A DNA stretch of 45,542 nucleotides from Xanthobacter autotrophicus (GCF_029991245.1 NZ_JAIVFO010000016.1:1-45542), one strand, 5' to 3'; positions 23,006 through 31,918 are shown, counted from the first letter of the stretch. A program made the numbers and translations. The notes: generated by a model not told the origin, from the letters alone.

Positions 23006-24634
23006 ATGGCTGGCGGCATCTATGACCTGCATCTCGACCGCAATCCCGCGAACTTTCAGCCGCTGACGCCGCTCGGCTTCCTGGAGCGGGCCGCCAGCGT
23101 GTTCCCGGACCACACGGCCATCATCCACGGCGCCCTGCGGCGCACGTATCGCGATTTCTACGCCCGCAGCCGGCGGCTCGCCTCGGCGCTCGCCCAGCTC
23201 GGCGTCGGCAAGGGCGACACCGTCGCCGTCATGCTCCCCAACGCCCCAGCCATGCTGGAAGCGCACTACGGCGTGCCCATGACGGGCGCAATCCTGAACT
23301 CCCTCAACACCCGCCTCGACGCCGCCATCCTCGCCTTCACCATCGACCATGGCGAGGCCAAGGTGCTCATCACCGACCGGGAATTCTCCCCCGTGATGAA
23401 GGCGGCGCTGGCCATGGCGACCCGGAAACCCGTGGTCATCGACTATGACGACCCGGAATTCACCGGCAAGGGCGAGCGCGTCGGCACCATCGAATACGAG
23501 GACTTCCTCGCCACCGGCGACGCCGACTTCGCCTGGAAGACCCCCGACGACGAGTGGGACGCCATCGCCCTCAACTATACCTCGGGCACCACCGGCGATC
23601 CCAAGGGCGTGGTCTATCACCATCGCGGCGCGCATTTGCTCGCGGTGGGCAACGTGGTCACCTGCAGCCTCGGCAAGCATCCGGTCTATCTGTGGACGCT
23701 GCCCATGTTCCACTGCAACGGCTGGTGCTTCCCCTGGTCCATCACGCTGGCGGCCGGCACCCATGTGTGCCTGCGGCAGGTGCGCGCCAAGCCCATCTTC
23801 GATGCCATCGCCGACCACAAGGTGACGCACATGTGCGGCGCCCCCATCGTCATGTCCACGCTGCTCAACACGCCGGAGACGGACAAGCGGCCCTTGCCCC
23901 ACAAGGTGGAGTTCATCACCGCCGCCGCGCCGCCGCCGGAGGCGGTGCTCGCCGCCATGCAGGAGGCGGGCTTCAACGTGGTGCACGTCTACGGCCTCAC
24001 CGAGGTCTATGGCCCCTCCGTGGTCAATGAGTGGCATGCCGAATGGGACGCCCTGCCCGCCCAGGAGCGCGCCATCAAGAAGGCGCGCCAGGGCGTGCGC
24101 TACGGCGCGCTGGAAGCCCTCGACGTGCTGGATCCCGACACCATGGTCCCGGTGCCCGCCGACGGCGAGACCCTGGGCGAGGTCATGTTCCGCGGCAATG
24201 TGGTGATGAAGGGCTACCTGAAGAACCCCACGGCCACCGACGCCGCGTTTGCCGGCGGCTGGTTCCATTCCGGCGACCTCGGGGTGAGGCACCCCGACGG
24301 CTACATCCAGCTCAAGGATCGCTCCAAGGACATCATCATCTCCGGCGGCGAGAACATCTCCTCCATCGAGGTGGAGGACGCCCTCTACAAGCACCCGGCG
24401 GTGAGCGCGGCGGCGGTGGTGGCCAAGCCCGACGAGAAGTGGGGCGAGACCCCGGTCGCCTTCGTGGAACTGCGCGAGGGCGCGAGCGCGACGGCGGAAG
24501 ACCTGATCGCCCATTGCCGGACCCATCTGGCGGCTTATAAGTGCCCGCGCCACATCGTCTTCGAGGAGATCCCGAAGACCTCGACCGGCAAGATCCAGAA
24601 GTTCCGGCTGCGCGAGATGGCCAAGGAGGTCTGA
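23006..24634 (+). CDS. Acyl-CoA synthetase (medium/long-chain, AMP-forming)
   Basis: 542 residues. ANL-family ligase. P-loop YTSGTTGDPKGVVYHHRG near residue 190. The Y/W-containing motif VYGLTEVYGP is near 330. The hinge GWFHSGDLGVRHPDGYIQ is near 420, followed by DIIISGGENISSIEVE. Catalytic Lys is in STGKIQKF near 531. This subfamily activates medium-chain, aromatic or branched acyl acids. AAGGGGGG sits before the ATG. The gene is followed without gap by a PhnA-like small gene (stop TGA then GTG). It is divergent from prpE across a region with repeat operator-like sites. Confidence 0.92.
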   Translation: MAGGIYDLHLDRNPANFQPLTPLGFLERAASVFPDHTAIIHGALRRTYRDFYARSRRLASALAQLGVGKGDTVAVMLPNAPAMLEAHYGVPMTGAILNSLNTRLDAAILAFTIDHGEAKVLITDREFSPVMKAALAMATRKPVVIDYDDPEFTGKGERVGTIEYEDFLATGDADFAWKTPDDEWDAIALNYTSGTTGDPKGVVYHHRGAHLLAVGNVVTCSLGKHPVYLWTLPMFHCNGWCFPWSITLAAGTHVCLRQVRAKPIFDAIADHKVTHMCGAPIVMSTLLNTPETDKRPLPHKVEFITAAAPPPEAVLAAMQEAGFNVVHVYGLTEVYGPSVVNEWHAEWDALPAQERAIKKARQGVRYGALEALDVLDPDTMVPVPADGETLGEVMFRGNVVMKGYLKNPTATDAAFAGGWFHSGDLGVRHPDGYIQLKDRSKDIIISGGENISSIEVEDALYKHPAVSAAAVVAKPDEKWGETPVAFVELREGASATAEDLIAHCRTHLAAYKCPRHIVFEEIPKTSTGKIQKFRLREMAKEV

Positions 24635-24847
24635 GTGGACGTCAAGGACGCGAACGGCGCCATCCTGAAGGATGGCGACAACGTCACCCTCATCAAGGAC
24701 CTCAAGGTGAAGGGCACGTCCGTCACCTTGAAGCGGGGCACGCTGGTGAAGGGCATCCGCCTCACCGACGACCCGGAGGAGATCGACTGCAAGGTCGAGA
24801 AGGTGAAGGGCCTCGTGCTGCGCACGGAGTTCGTGAAGAAGGCCTGA
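24635..24847 (+). CDS. PhnA-like (YjdM C-domain) small protein
   Basis: 70 residues with GTG start, placed by AAGGAGG eight bases upstream, the base after the preceding stop codon. It matches the PhnA/YjdM C-terminal beta domain: DANGAILKDGDNVTLIKDLK, VTLKRGTLVKGI and the DCKVEKVKGLVLRTEFVKK end. The N-terminal zinc ribbon of full-length PhnA is missing, as in many proteobacterial stand-alone versions. Although once named for alkylphosphonate use, the role of the family is not established. Translational coupling to an acyl-CoA synthetase suggests co-regulation rather than a phosphonate function. Confidence 0.88.
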   Translation: MDVKDANGAILKDGDNVTLIKDLKVKGTSVTLKRGTLVKGIRLTDDPEEIDCKVEKVKGLVLRTEFVKKA

Positions 24848-24873
24848 GGGCGTTCGCGCGCTTCATGGTTCCA

Positions 24874-24922
24874 GGCGCTGCGTTACAGACAGATTGATCA
24901 ATCCTGTCTGTAACGCAGCGCC
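24874..24922. repeat. 19-bp perfect inverted repeat
   Basis: GGCGCTGCGTTACAGACAG (24874-24892) and its exact complement CTGTCTGTAACGCAGCGCC (24904-24922) flank an 11-base loop ATTGATCAATC, whose first ten bases are themselves palindromic. It lies 26 bases after the PhnA-like stop and 122 before the ABC exporter. A strong transcript hairpin without a T-run. Confidence 0.95.
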
Positions 24923-25044
24923 GCCCCCCGCGGACGGACCCCACTTCCCCTTCGGCACCTTTCCAATCGTTCATGCGGCGGCCATGGTGCGGTCATGCGC
25001 AAGCCGGCAAAGCTGCGCGCACTTCGTGTCATGAGAGGTCCTTC

Positions 25045-26793
25045 GTGCGCGCCCTTCTCACCCTCATCGGCGACATCCGCCGGCTTGCCATGCCCTATTT
25101 CAGGAGCGAGGAGCGCTGGACCGCCCTCGGGCTGCTCGCCGCGGTCATCGCCCTTGAACTGGCCTGGGTCTTTGCGACCGTGCTGCTCAACGAGTGGAAC
25201 GTCGCCTTCTACAACGCCATCCAGGACCGCGACTTCCCGGCGTTCCAGAGACAGATCCTGATCTTCTGCGGCCTCGCCGCCGGCGCCATCGTGGTGGCGG
25301 TGTACCAGGTCTATCTCAAGCAGGGACTGGAGATCCGCTGGCGGCGCTGGCTCACCAAGCGCTATCTCGACGCGTGGCTCTCCAACGACGTGCACTACCG
25401 CCTGCGCCTGTCGGGCGATGCCGCCGACAATCCGGACCAGCGCATCGCCGAGGATGTGAAGCTCTTCATCAACCGCACCATCGAGGTGGGCGTCGGACTG
25501 CTTGGGACCATCGTCTCTTTGCTGTCCTTCAGCGTCATCCTGTGGAATCTGTCCGGTCCGCTGGGGCTGAAGCTGTTCGGGCACGAGATCAATATTCCCG
25601 GCTACCTGTTCTTCGCGGCGCTGATCTATGCGGCGGTGGGCACGCTCATCGCCCATGTCATCGGCCGGCCGCTGGTGAAGCTCAATTTCGACCAGCAGCG
25701 CTACGAGGCCGACTTCCGCGTCGATCTGGTGCGGGTGCGCGAGAATGGCGAGCAGATCGCCCTGCTCGATGGCGCACCGGCGGAAGACCGCAAGCTCGAC
25801 GGCCGCTTCTCCCGCATCTTCGGCAATTTCGTGGGTCTCATGAAAGCGCAGAAGCGCCTGACTTGGTTCACCGCCGGCTACAACCAGATTTCCACCATCT
25901 TCCCCTACGTGGTGGTGGCCCCCGCCTACTTCGCCGGCCAGATCCAGCTCGGGCAATTGATGCAGACGGCAAGCGCCTTCTCCTCGGTGCAGGGCTCCTT
26001 TTCCTTCTTCATCTCCAGCTATGTGACGCTCGCCGAGTGGACCTCGGTGGTGCACCGGCTCACCGGCTTCGAGGCGGCCATCGCCAAGGCCCGCACCGGT
26101 GCAACCGTGCCGGCCTTCGGCACGACGGGCACGGCCGGCGCCCACGGCCTCACCCTGCGCGACCTCGACGTGCGCCTGCCCGGCGGCGGCCCCCTCATCC
26201 GCACCGGCGAGATCGCCATCGACCGCGGCGAGCGGGTGCTGATCACCGGCCCGTCCGGCGCCGGCAAGACCACGCTGCTGCGCGCCATCGCCGGCATCTG
26301 GCCGTTCGGCTCCGGCACGGTGCACCGGGCCGAGGACCATCGCCTGCTGGTCCTGCCCCAGAAGCCCTATGTGCCCGTGGGCCGGCTGGATGTCGCCCTC
26401 ACCTATCCGCGGCCGGTGGACATGGTGCCGAAGGAGCGCCTGATCGAGATCCTCACCGCGGTCGGCCTGCCCGCCCTCGCCGGCCGGCTGGAGGAGGAGG
26501 CCCTGTGGCCCCACGAACTGTCGCTGGGCGAACAGCAGCGCCTCGCCATCGCCCGCGCGCTGCTCGACGCTCCCGACGTGCTGCTGCTGGACGAGGCCAC
26601 CTCAGCGCTGGACGAGCCGTCCGAGGCGGCGCTCTATGCCCTGCTGAACGAAAGGCTGCCGCAGGCCACCTTCATTTCCATCGGCCACCGCTCCACCCTC
26701 GCCGACCTGCACGACCGGGTGCTGCACCTTTCCGGCGAGGAGGCCCCGCGCACGCTGAGGCCGGTCTCTGCCCCCATGTTCCACCCAACCTGA
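25045..26793 (+). CDS. Fused ABC exporter (ABC_membrane_2 + ATPase), SbmA/BacA/YddA-like
   Basis: 582 residues. The membrane domain is residues ~1-330: FRSEERWTALGLLAAVIALE (first helix), NEWNVAFYNAIQDRD, VYLKQGLEIRWRRWLTKRYL, NPDQRIAEDVKLF (the EAA-like NPDQR motif of the SbmA/ABCD type), and LVRVRENGEQIALL. The ATPase domain is ~350-575: Walker A GPSGAGKTT near 401, signature SLGEQQRLAIARALL near 491, Walker B LLLDEATSALDE near 512. It works as a homodimer in the inner membrane. Relatives transport peptides or lipid-like substrates; in rhizobia, BacA/BclA relatives handle antimicrobial peptides (established knowledge). The GTG start at 25045 has GAGG upstream; an ATG at 24973 is possible. 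Confidence 0.88.
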   Translation: MRALLTLIGDIRRLAMPYFRSEERWTALGLLAAVIALELAWVFATVLLNEWNVAFYNAIQDRDFPAFQRQILIFCGLAAGAIVVAVYQVYLKQGLEIRWRRWLTKRYLDAWLSNDVHYRLRLSGDAADNPDQRIAEDVKLFINRTIEVGVGLLGTIVSLLSFSVILWNLSGPLGLKLFGHEINIPGYLFFAALIYAAVGTLIAHVIGRPLVKLNFDQQRYEADFRVDLVRVRENGEQIALLDGAPAEDRKLDGRFSRIFGNFVGLMKAQKRLTWFTAGYNQISTIFPYVVVAPAYFAGQIQLGQLMQTASAFSSVQGSFSFFISSYVTLAEWTSVVHRLTGFEAAIAKARTGATVPAFGTTGTAGAHGLTLRDLDVRLPGGGPLIRTGEIAIDRGERVLITGPSGAGKTTLLRAIAGIWPFGSGTVHRAEDHRLLVLPQKPYVPVGRLDVALTYPRPVDMVPKERLIEILTAVGLPALAGRLEEEALWPHELSLGEQQRLAIARALLDAPDVLLLDEATSALDEPSEAALYALLNERLPQATFISIGHRSTLADLHDRVLHLSGEEAPRTLRPVSAPMFHPT

Positions 26794-26879
26794 GACGGGG
26801 CGGCTTGCTCCGCCGGGCCCGCGTCCGGTAAGCCTTAAGGGCGCGCTGGCGCCCCCTCTCTTGCCGCCGAGGTCCTTGC

Positions 26880-28280
26880 GTGACGCCATCCGCGCCTGCC
26901 GCCCCCCGCCGAACGCCGCGCGACGCCGTCTATTATGTCCTCGCCATCGGCGCCGGGCTCGTGGTCGGCGCAGTGGGTGGGTACTTCCACATGGCGGTGG
27001 ATGGGCTCTCCCGATGGCCGGACCTGGTGCGCGCCCACCTCGACGGCCCCTTGCTCTACCTCGCCATGTCCGCAGTGGCGGCGGTGATGGTGGCGGCGTC
27101 GGTGGCGCTGGTGCGCGCCGTCGCGCCCGAGGCGGCGGGGTCGGGCGTGCAGGAGATCGAAGGGGCGCTGGAAGGCCTGCGGCCGGTGCGCTGGAAGCGG
27201 GTGCTGCCGGTGAAGTTCGTGGGCGGCGTGCTGGCGCTGGGCTCGGGCCTGGTGGCCGGGCGGGAGGGGCCGACCATCCATATGGGTGCCGCCATCACCA
27301 AGGCCCTGTCGGACGCGGTCGGGCTCGACACACGGGACACCCGCGGCCTGCTCGCCGCCGGCGCGGCGGCCGGGCTAGCGGCGGCGTTTAACGCGCCGCT
27401 GGCCGCCATCCTGTTCGTGATCGAGGAGACGCGGCGCCAGTTTCCCTATGGCCTGCGCACCTATAGCGCCGTCATCCTGTGCTCCGTGGCGAGCGCGGTG
27501 ATGGCCGAGGCCATCGGCGGCACCGCGCCGGACATGAAGCTCGCCGTGCCCGATATGCCGCTCCTGCTGCTGCCCGCCTTCCTGGCTCTCGGGGCAGTGC
27601 TGGGGGCGGTGGGCGTCGTCTTCAACCGGGTGCTGGTCGCCTCCCTGGATGGCGCGCGGATGCTGGCGCTGTCGGTCTCGCCCTATCTGTTGCCGGTGCT
27701 GGTGGGGGCGGTGGTGGGACCGCTCATCCTGCTGCGGCCGGAAGCCACCTTCGGCGGCGAGACCCTGGCCGTGTCGCTGCCCGGCCTCGGCCTGCCGGCG
27801 CTGACGCTGGCGGGCATCGTCGTCATCCGCTTCGTCATGACCATGGCAAGCTATTCCACTGGAACGCCAGGCGGGATCTTCGCCCCCATCCTGGCGATGG
27901 CGACCGCCGTGGGGGTGCTGTTCGCCACCCTGCTGGCGCTGGTGGTGCCGCTGCCCACCGATGCGGTGGCGGCGTTCGGGGTGGCCGCCATGGGCGGGCT
28001 GTTCTCGGCAACCGTGCGGGCGCCGCTGGTGGGGATGGTGCTGGTGGCCGAACTGACGGGCGCCTATGGCCTTCTCGTTCCAGTGATCTTGACCTGCGTC
28101 ACCTCAAATCTCGTGGCCGAGGCGCTGGGCGGCAAGCCCATCTACGAAGTGCTGCTCGACCGCACCCTGCGCCTCGCCGGAACCCCGCGATCCGGCGCCC
28201 CCTTCCCCAATGAGGAACTGGGCGGCTGGGACGAGCGGGAGCGGAAAACCAAGGCTTCTCCCAACGGCCCCGGTCTTTGA
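26880..28280 (+). CDS. ClC-family chloride/proton antiporter
   Basis: 466 residues, GTG start with GAGG upstream. ClC signatures: GSGVQEIEG (GSGIP-like), GREGPTIHMG with the gating Glu, FVIEETRRQFPY with the proton Glu found in exchangers, TGTPGGIFAPILAMA (GxFxP), and GGKPIYEVLL with the central Tyr near the C-terminus. Keeping both glutamates suggests an H+/Cl- antiporter rather than a channel. About ten hydrophobic segments span the inner membrane. The family supports acid resistance and charge balance. It follows the ABC exporter by 86 bases in the same direction, with a GC hairpin between them. Confidence 0.93.
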   Translation: MTPSAPAAPRRTPRDAVYYVLAIGAGLVVGAVGGYFHMAVDGLSRWPDLVRAHLDGPLLYLAMSAVAAVMVAASVALVRAVAPEAAGSGVQEIEGALEGLRPVRWKRVLPVKFVGGVLALGSGLVAGREGPTIHMGAAITKALSDAVGLDTRDTRGLLAAGAAAGLAAAFNAPLAAILFVIEETRRQFPYGLRTYSAVILCSVASAVMAEAIGGTAPDMKLAVPDMPLLLLPAFLALGAVLGAVGVVFNRVLVASLDGARMLALSVSPYLLPVLVGAVVGPLILLRPEATFGGETLAVSLPGLGLPALTLAGIVVIRFVMTMASYSTGTPGGIFAPILAMATAVGVLFATLLALVVPLPTDAVAAFGVAAMGGLFSATVRAPLVGMVLVAELTGAYGLLVPVILTCVTSNLVAEALGGKPIYEVLLDRTLRLAGTPRSGAPFPNEELGGWDERERKTKASPNGPGL

Positions 28281-28359
28281 TCGGACCCGAGAGGGTGTCG
28301 CCCAGGCTCGCAAGGCTCATGCACAGGCGGCGGAAATCCCCCGTCGCAGCCGGTCGGCC

Positions 28360-29139
28360 TCAGGAGCCGGCCGCGCGCCAGCCGTCGGCCGTGCACACGA
28401 AGACGGCGGGCGGCCGATCGCTCTCCACCGCATAGGCGAAGCCGGCGGGCGCGAACATCGTCCCGGTGCCCACCAGCAGGCGCCGCTCGCCGCGCAGGAA
28501 GGGAGCCGGGGGGCCGGCCGGAACCAGCTTCACCGTGCGCGGGTCGCCGGCGAGGCCCTCGCCGGTGGCCTTGAGCACGGCTTCCTTGCCGCACCACACG
28601 GCGAGGGCCGCGGCGGCGCGGGCCTCCTTGGGCATGGCGCGCCAGGCGGCCTGATCGGCGGGATCGAACATGTCGCGGGCAATATCCGTCCACACGTCGA
28701 GCGGGCGCGGGTCCTCCACATCGACGCCGATGCACCCGCCGCGCGCAACGCCCACCGCCACCGCCCCACCGGAATGGGCGACGTTGAAATCCAGATCGCA
28801 AGAGCCCTCGCCCGCCCCCGCGAGCCGGGGCCGGCCGTTCACCCCGCGTGTCACCGGCACGGCGGAGGGGGCGCATCCCAGCATGGCGCCGAGCATCAGG
28901 CGAGCCAGCTGCCAGGCGGCGCGGCGGACGGCGCGGTCCTCCGCCTTCAGGACGCGGGCGATACGCGCCTCCTCCGCCTCGGGCAGAGCGGAATCGAAGC
29001 CGGGCCGCGCGGCAAGGTCCGCCGCCCGCGCCAGCACCACAAGGCTGTCACCGGCGCCGAGCGCCGGCACCGGGAGGGCGGCGGACTCAGAAAACGTTTT
29101 CAGGCCGGTATGCGACGGGGCGAGGAGGTGCGCATCCAA
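28360..29139 (-). CDS. 4'-phosphopantetheinyl transferase, Sfp type
   Basis: 259 residues. Sfp-type domain signatures: RPRLAGAGEG, LDFNVAHSGG, GCIGVDVEDPRPL and VWCGKEAVLKATGEGL with the Mg2+/CoA contact residues Asp and Glu. The enzyme moves the phosphopantetheine arm of CoA onto carrier-protein serines of NRPS, PKS or lysine-synthesis proteins. It follows a type II thioesterase gene by 16 bases on the same strand, a pair normally embedded in NRPS/PKS clusters. No NRPS or PKS gene is in the window. Confidence 0.92.
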   Translation of the reverse strand: MDAHLLAPSHTGLKTFSESAALPVPALGAGDSLVVLARAADLAARPGFDSALPEAEEARIARVLKAEDRAVRRAAWQLARLMLGAMLGCAPSAVPVTRGVNGRPRLAGAGEGSCDLDFNVAHSGGAVAVGVARGGCIGVDVEDPRPLDVWTDIARDMFDPADQAAWRAMPKEARAAAALAVWCGKEAVLKATGEGLAGDPRTVKLVPAGPPAPFLRGERRLLVGTGTMFAPAGFAYAVESDRPPAVFVCTADGWRAAGS

Positions 29140-29155
29140 GGGCGTGCGATCCGGC

Positions 29156-29866
29156 TCAGACGACCGCCGCGCGGGCGGCGCGCCAGGCGGGGATGACCTT
29201 GGCCAGCAAGGCGAGGAGCCGCGCTTCCTGGTCGCGCACGAAGAAATGGCCGCCGGGCCATAATTCCACCGCCAGTGGGCCGGAGATCAGCTCGCTCCAG
29301 GCATGGAGGGTCTCGGGCGGCGTCGCCGCGTCTTCCGAGCCGCCGAGGATGACGGCCGGCACCGGCAGCGCCGGCCCGGGCTTGAAGGCATAGGTGTCCA
29401 CCATGCGGAAGTCGGCGCGCACGGCGGGCAGGGTCATGGCCAGCAGGTCCGGCTGCGCCAGCACCTCCTTGGAGGTGCCGCCGATGGCGCTCAGCTCGGC
29501 CACCAGCTCCGCGTCGGTCATGGTGTGGCGGGCGCGCGGCGGGCCGTCGAGGTGGGGGGCGGCACGGCCCGACAGCACCAGCCCGGCCACGCTCACCCCC
29601 TGCCGGGCGAGGGATCGCGCCACCTCGAAGGCCAGCAGCGCGCCCATGGAATGGCCGTAGAGCACCAGCGGCACGGTGCGTTGCGTCAGCGTGTCGGCAA
29701 GGTCGTCGGCCAGCGCCGCGATGTCGGTGGCAAAGGGCGCGCCGTAGCGGGTGCCCCGCCCGGGCAGCTCCGGGCTGTCCACGGTGGCGATACCGGAGAG
29801 CGTGACCTTCCAGGGCCGGAACAGCGCCGCCGAGGCGCCGGCATGGGGCAGGCAGACCAACCGCAT
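29156..29866 (-). CDS. Type II thioesterase (GrsT/RifR type)
   Basis: 236 residues, alpha/beta hydrolase. The N-terminal LVCLPHAGASAALFRPWK and PELPGRGTRYG are typical of type II thioesterases. The nucleophile elbow is GHSMG with Ser73, and the catalytic His is in WPGGHFF near 216. Such enzymes remove mis-primed groups from carrier proteins of NRPS or PKS. GGGAGGG lies before the ATG. It is first in a two-gene unit with the phosphopantetheinyl transferase. Upstream is a ~195-base gap in which I see no clear Fur-box (GATAATG-like). Confidence 0.92.
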   Translation of the reverse strand: MRLVCLPHAGASAALFRPWKVTLSGIATVDSPELPGRGTRYGAPFATDIAALADDLADTLTQRTVPLVLYGHSMGALLAFEVARSLARQGVSVAGLVLSGRAAPHLDGPPRARHTMTDAELVAELSAIGGTSKEVLAQPDLLAMTLPAVRADFRMVDTYAFKPGPALPVPAVILGGSEDAATPPETLHAWSELISGPLAVELWPGGHFFVRDQEARLLALLAKVIPAWRAARAAVV

Positions 29867-30061
29867 GGCCTAAGCCCTCCCCGCGCCGGGGATGCGGTGC
29901 ATCACAGTGGTGTGTCTAATCGTGTCCATGGCGTGCCCCTCACGCAGAGATAAGCGTGAAAAGCGAAGCCACTCAAGGGTCTTTGCTGCGATGCGGAAGG
30001 ATTTCGGCACCGAAAGGGCAGCATGCGTTACCTTGGTGCCGCCCTACCATCTCCGACGCGG

Positions 30062-30847
30062 TCAGGCCGGCGCTTGGCCGGAGCGCATGATGGTGATCTG
30101 GAGTTCCTTCACCACCTGGTAGAGCGGGTCGGCCGAGGGCCGGATCAGCCCCTGCGAGGGCGCCCCCAGCTCCAGGATGATGAACACGCACCCGGCGATG
30201 GCGGAGGCGCCGAGCAGCAGGAAGGCCATGACGGTGGCGTTCCTCGGCGCGAACAGGCCGAAGCTCCCGAACAAGAGCGACAGCCACGCCACCAGCATCA
30301 CGAAGAACGGCGCGGGCATCACCATCTTGGACTTCTCCACCAGCATCCAGCGGGCGTCCACCATGTTGTCCAGCAGGCTGATGGCGCGGGCCTGGATGTG
30401 GCGCTCGCGGTCGGTCTTCGGCTCCAGCCGCAGCACCTCGTCGTTGAGGGCTTCCAGTTCGTGCAGGGTGGTCACCCCCACCTCGTCGGTGGACGAGGCG
30501 GGGCGGGACAGCTCGTCCGCCTTGGTGCGGGCATAGATGGCGAGCGCGTCCCGGATCCCGGCGGTCTCGGCGCCGTAGCCGATCAGCACGCGATTGAGCT
30601 TGATGATGTCGGCGGCGAGCGCCTCGATGGCGGAGGTCCGGGCGCTGAAGGACGACGAGGCGCTGTTCACCATCAGCCCCAGCACCAGGGCCGCCAGCGT
30701 GCCCACCACCGCCATGGACACCGATACGGCGGTGCCGGTCTCCCCGGTCAGGTGGTGCTCCGGCAGCTTCGGGGCCAGCCAGAGGCCGACAACCGCGCTG
30801 CCGCAGATGGCGAAGAGCGCGAGCAGGCTCGCCAGAATGGAACTCAT
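30062..30847 (-). CDS. DUF4239 (bestrophin-like) membrane protein
   Basis: 261 residues. Hydrophobic segments lie at ~5-25, ~45-65, ~185-205 and ~210-235, with a charged cytoplasmic or periplasmic helical region between 70 and 180 (FSARTSAIEALAADIIKLNR, ALNDEVLRLEPKTDRERH). This pattern is DUF4239, annotated as bestrophin-like in some databases. The function is unknown. It is likely an inner-membrane protein. It is downstream of the SGNH hydrolase gene in the same direction with a ~200-base gap containing a perfect palindrome. Confidence 0.85.
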   Translation of the reverse strand: MSSILASLLALFAICGSAVVGLWLAPKLPEHHLTGETGTAVSVSMAVVGTLAALVLGLMVNSASSSFSARTSAIEALAADIIKLNRVLIGYGAETAGIRDALAIYARTKADELSRPASSTDEVGVTTLHELEALNDEVLRLEPKTDRERHIQARAISLLDNMVDARWMLVEKSKMVMPAPFFVMLVAWLSLLFGSFGLFAPRNATVMAFLLLGASAIAGCVFIILELGAPSQGLIRPSADPLYQVVKELQITIMRSGQAPA

Positions 30848-30953
30848 GGGGGTTCGGCTTCCTGACTGTCGCGGACCATACCCACGCGCGGGCGGTCGCC
30901 CTTATAGGGGCGTATGGCCCGAAAGCGGAACCCCATGGGCCGCGAAACCTGAC

Positions 30954-30975
30954 CCGCCGCGCCATGGCGCGGCGG
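30954..30975. repeat. 22-bp perfect palindrome
   Basis: CCGCCGCGCCA and its complement TGGCGCGGCGG meet without a spacer. It lies between the SGNH hydrolase stop and the DUF4239 start. No T-run on either side. Confidence 0.9.
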
Positions 30976-31044
30976 CAGGCGGCGCGGAACCCGTCCGCAA
31001 CCGCCCGCCAAGGTGCCGCCGGCCCATGCCGATCGGCCGACCCA

Positions 31045-31743
31045 TCACCCTGCGCAGGCGACCGCCGCCAGCCGCTGCTGCCACAGCACCACGCCGGCCT
31101 TGTCGGGATGGAGCCCGTCCATGGTGGGGGACGCACCCGGCGCCGGCACCACCCGCGCGCCGCTCTCCCCGGCCAGCGCGCGGATGGCGGCGTTCTGGCT
31201 GGCGATGAAGTCCCGGTCGTGCACGGGCATGTAGCCCGGATGACCGAGGTCCACCGGATTGATCTCCACCAGCACCAGCGCGCTCTTGGGGAAGAAGCCG
31301 AGCAGGGTGCGATACTTGGCGCTCCAGGCCGCGATGTCCATGTGCCCGGTGCGGGCGTCGTTGACGCCGATGGCCACCACCAGCTGCCGGGGCGCCGCCA
31401 GCCGGCGGTACATGGGCGCGCGGTCCAGAAGATCGTCGATCTGGTCGCCCGGTATGCCGGCATTGATCACCTTGGCCCCGCACAGGTGGGAGGGCGCGGC
31501 CTGGAAGGTGATGCTGTCGCCGATGGCCAGCACCGGGGCGCCCGTGACCAGCGCCGCGCGGTAGGTCTTCCAGACCATGCGCGTGTGCAGGGGGATACTG
31601 TGCCACAACACCAGGCCAAGGCCGACGATGCCCCCCAGCGCCAGCGCCCGCAGGAGCAGGAGGCGCAGCCGCGCGCGGTCCGCCCTGCGCTTGGCGGGCA
31701 CGGCGGCGGGGGCAGCGACGGTATCGGCCGAAGGTTGGGTCAT
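31045..31743 (-). CDS. SGNH/GDSL hydrolase with N-terminal membrane anchor
   Basis: 232 residues. Residues ~24-46 (RLRLLLLRALALGGIVGLGL) form a signal-anchor, placing the domain in the periplasm. The catalytic Ser is in LAIGDSITF near 71. AGIPGDQ supplies the Gly, and GVND the Asn. The Asp-His pair is DGLHPDKAG near 210. The family includes esterases, lipases and acetyl esterases acting on lipids or polysaccharides. I start at the ATG at 31743. A run of dispersed repeats lies upstream. Confidence 0.9.
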   Translation of the reverse strand: MTQPSADTVAAPAAVPAKRRADRARLRLLLLRALALGGIVGLGLVLWHSIPLHTRMVWKTYRAALVTGAPVLAIGDSITFQAAPSHLCGAKVINAGIPGDQIDDLLDRAPMYRRLAAPRQLVVAIGVNDARTGHMDIAAWSAKYRTLLGFFPKSALVLVEINPVDLGHPGYMPVHDRDFIASQNAAIRALAGESGARVVPAPGASPTMDGLHPDKAGVVLWQQRLAAVACAG

Positions 31744-31847
31744 GACGGTTGGCCTTTCAAGACTGTAAAGCAACTGCTGTGCCGCCCAATGATTGGTATT
31801 GCCCGCGCTGTGCTCGCCCTGCCCGCAATCCAGCTCGCTCAAAAAAT

Positions 31848-31918
31848 GCTCTAAACCTTTGTTTCATCGCAATTTTAGACGCAAAACCGCTTCGCACTTT
31901 TGCTGAAACTGCTCTAGC
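31848..31918 (-). repeat. Dispersed repeat, family C, copy 1
   Basis: Read on the minus strand: GAGCAGTTTCAGCAAAAGTG, then GAAGCGGTTTTGCGTCT and a poly-A region followed by AAAG. It aligns over ~60 bases with the copy at 40955-41038. It resembles an intergenic repeat that is widespread in Rhizobiales. Confidence 0.8.
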
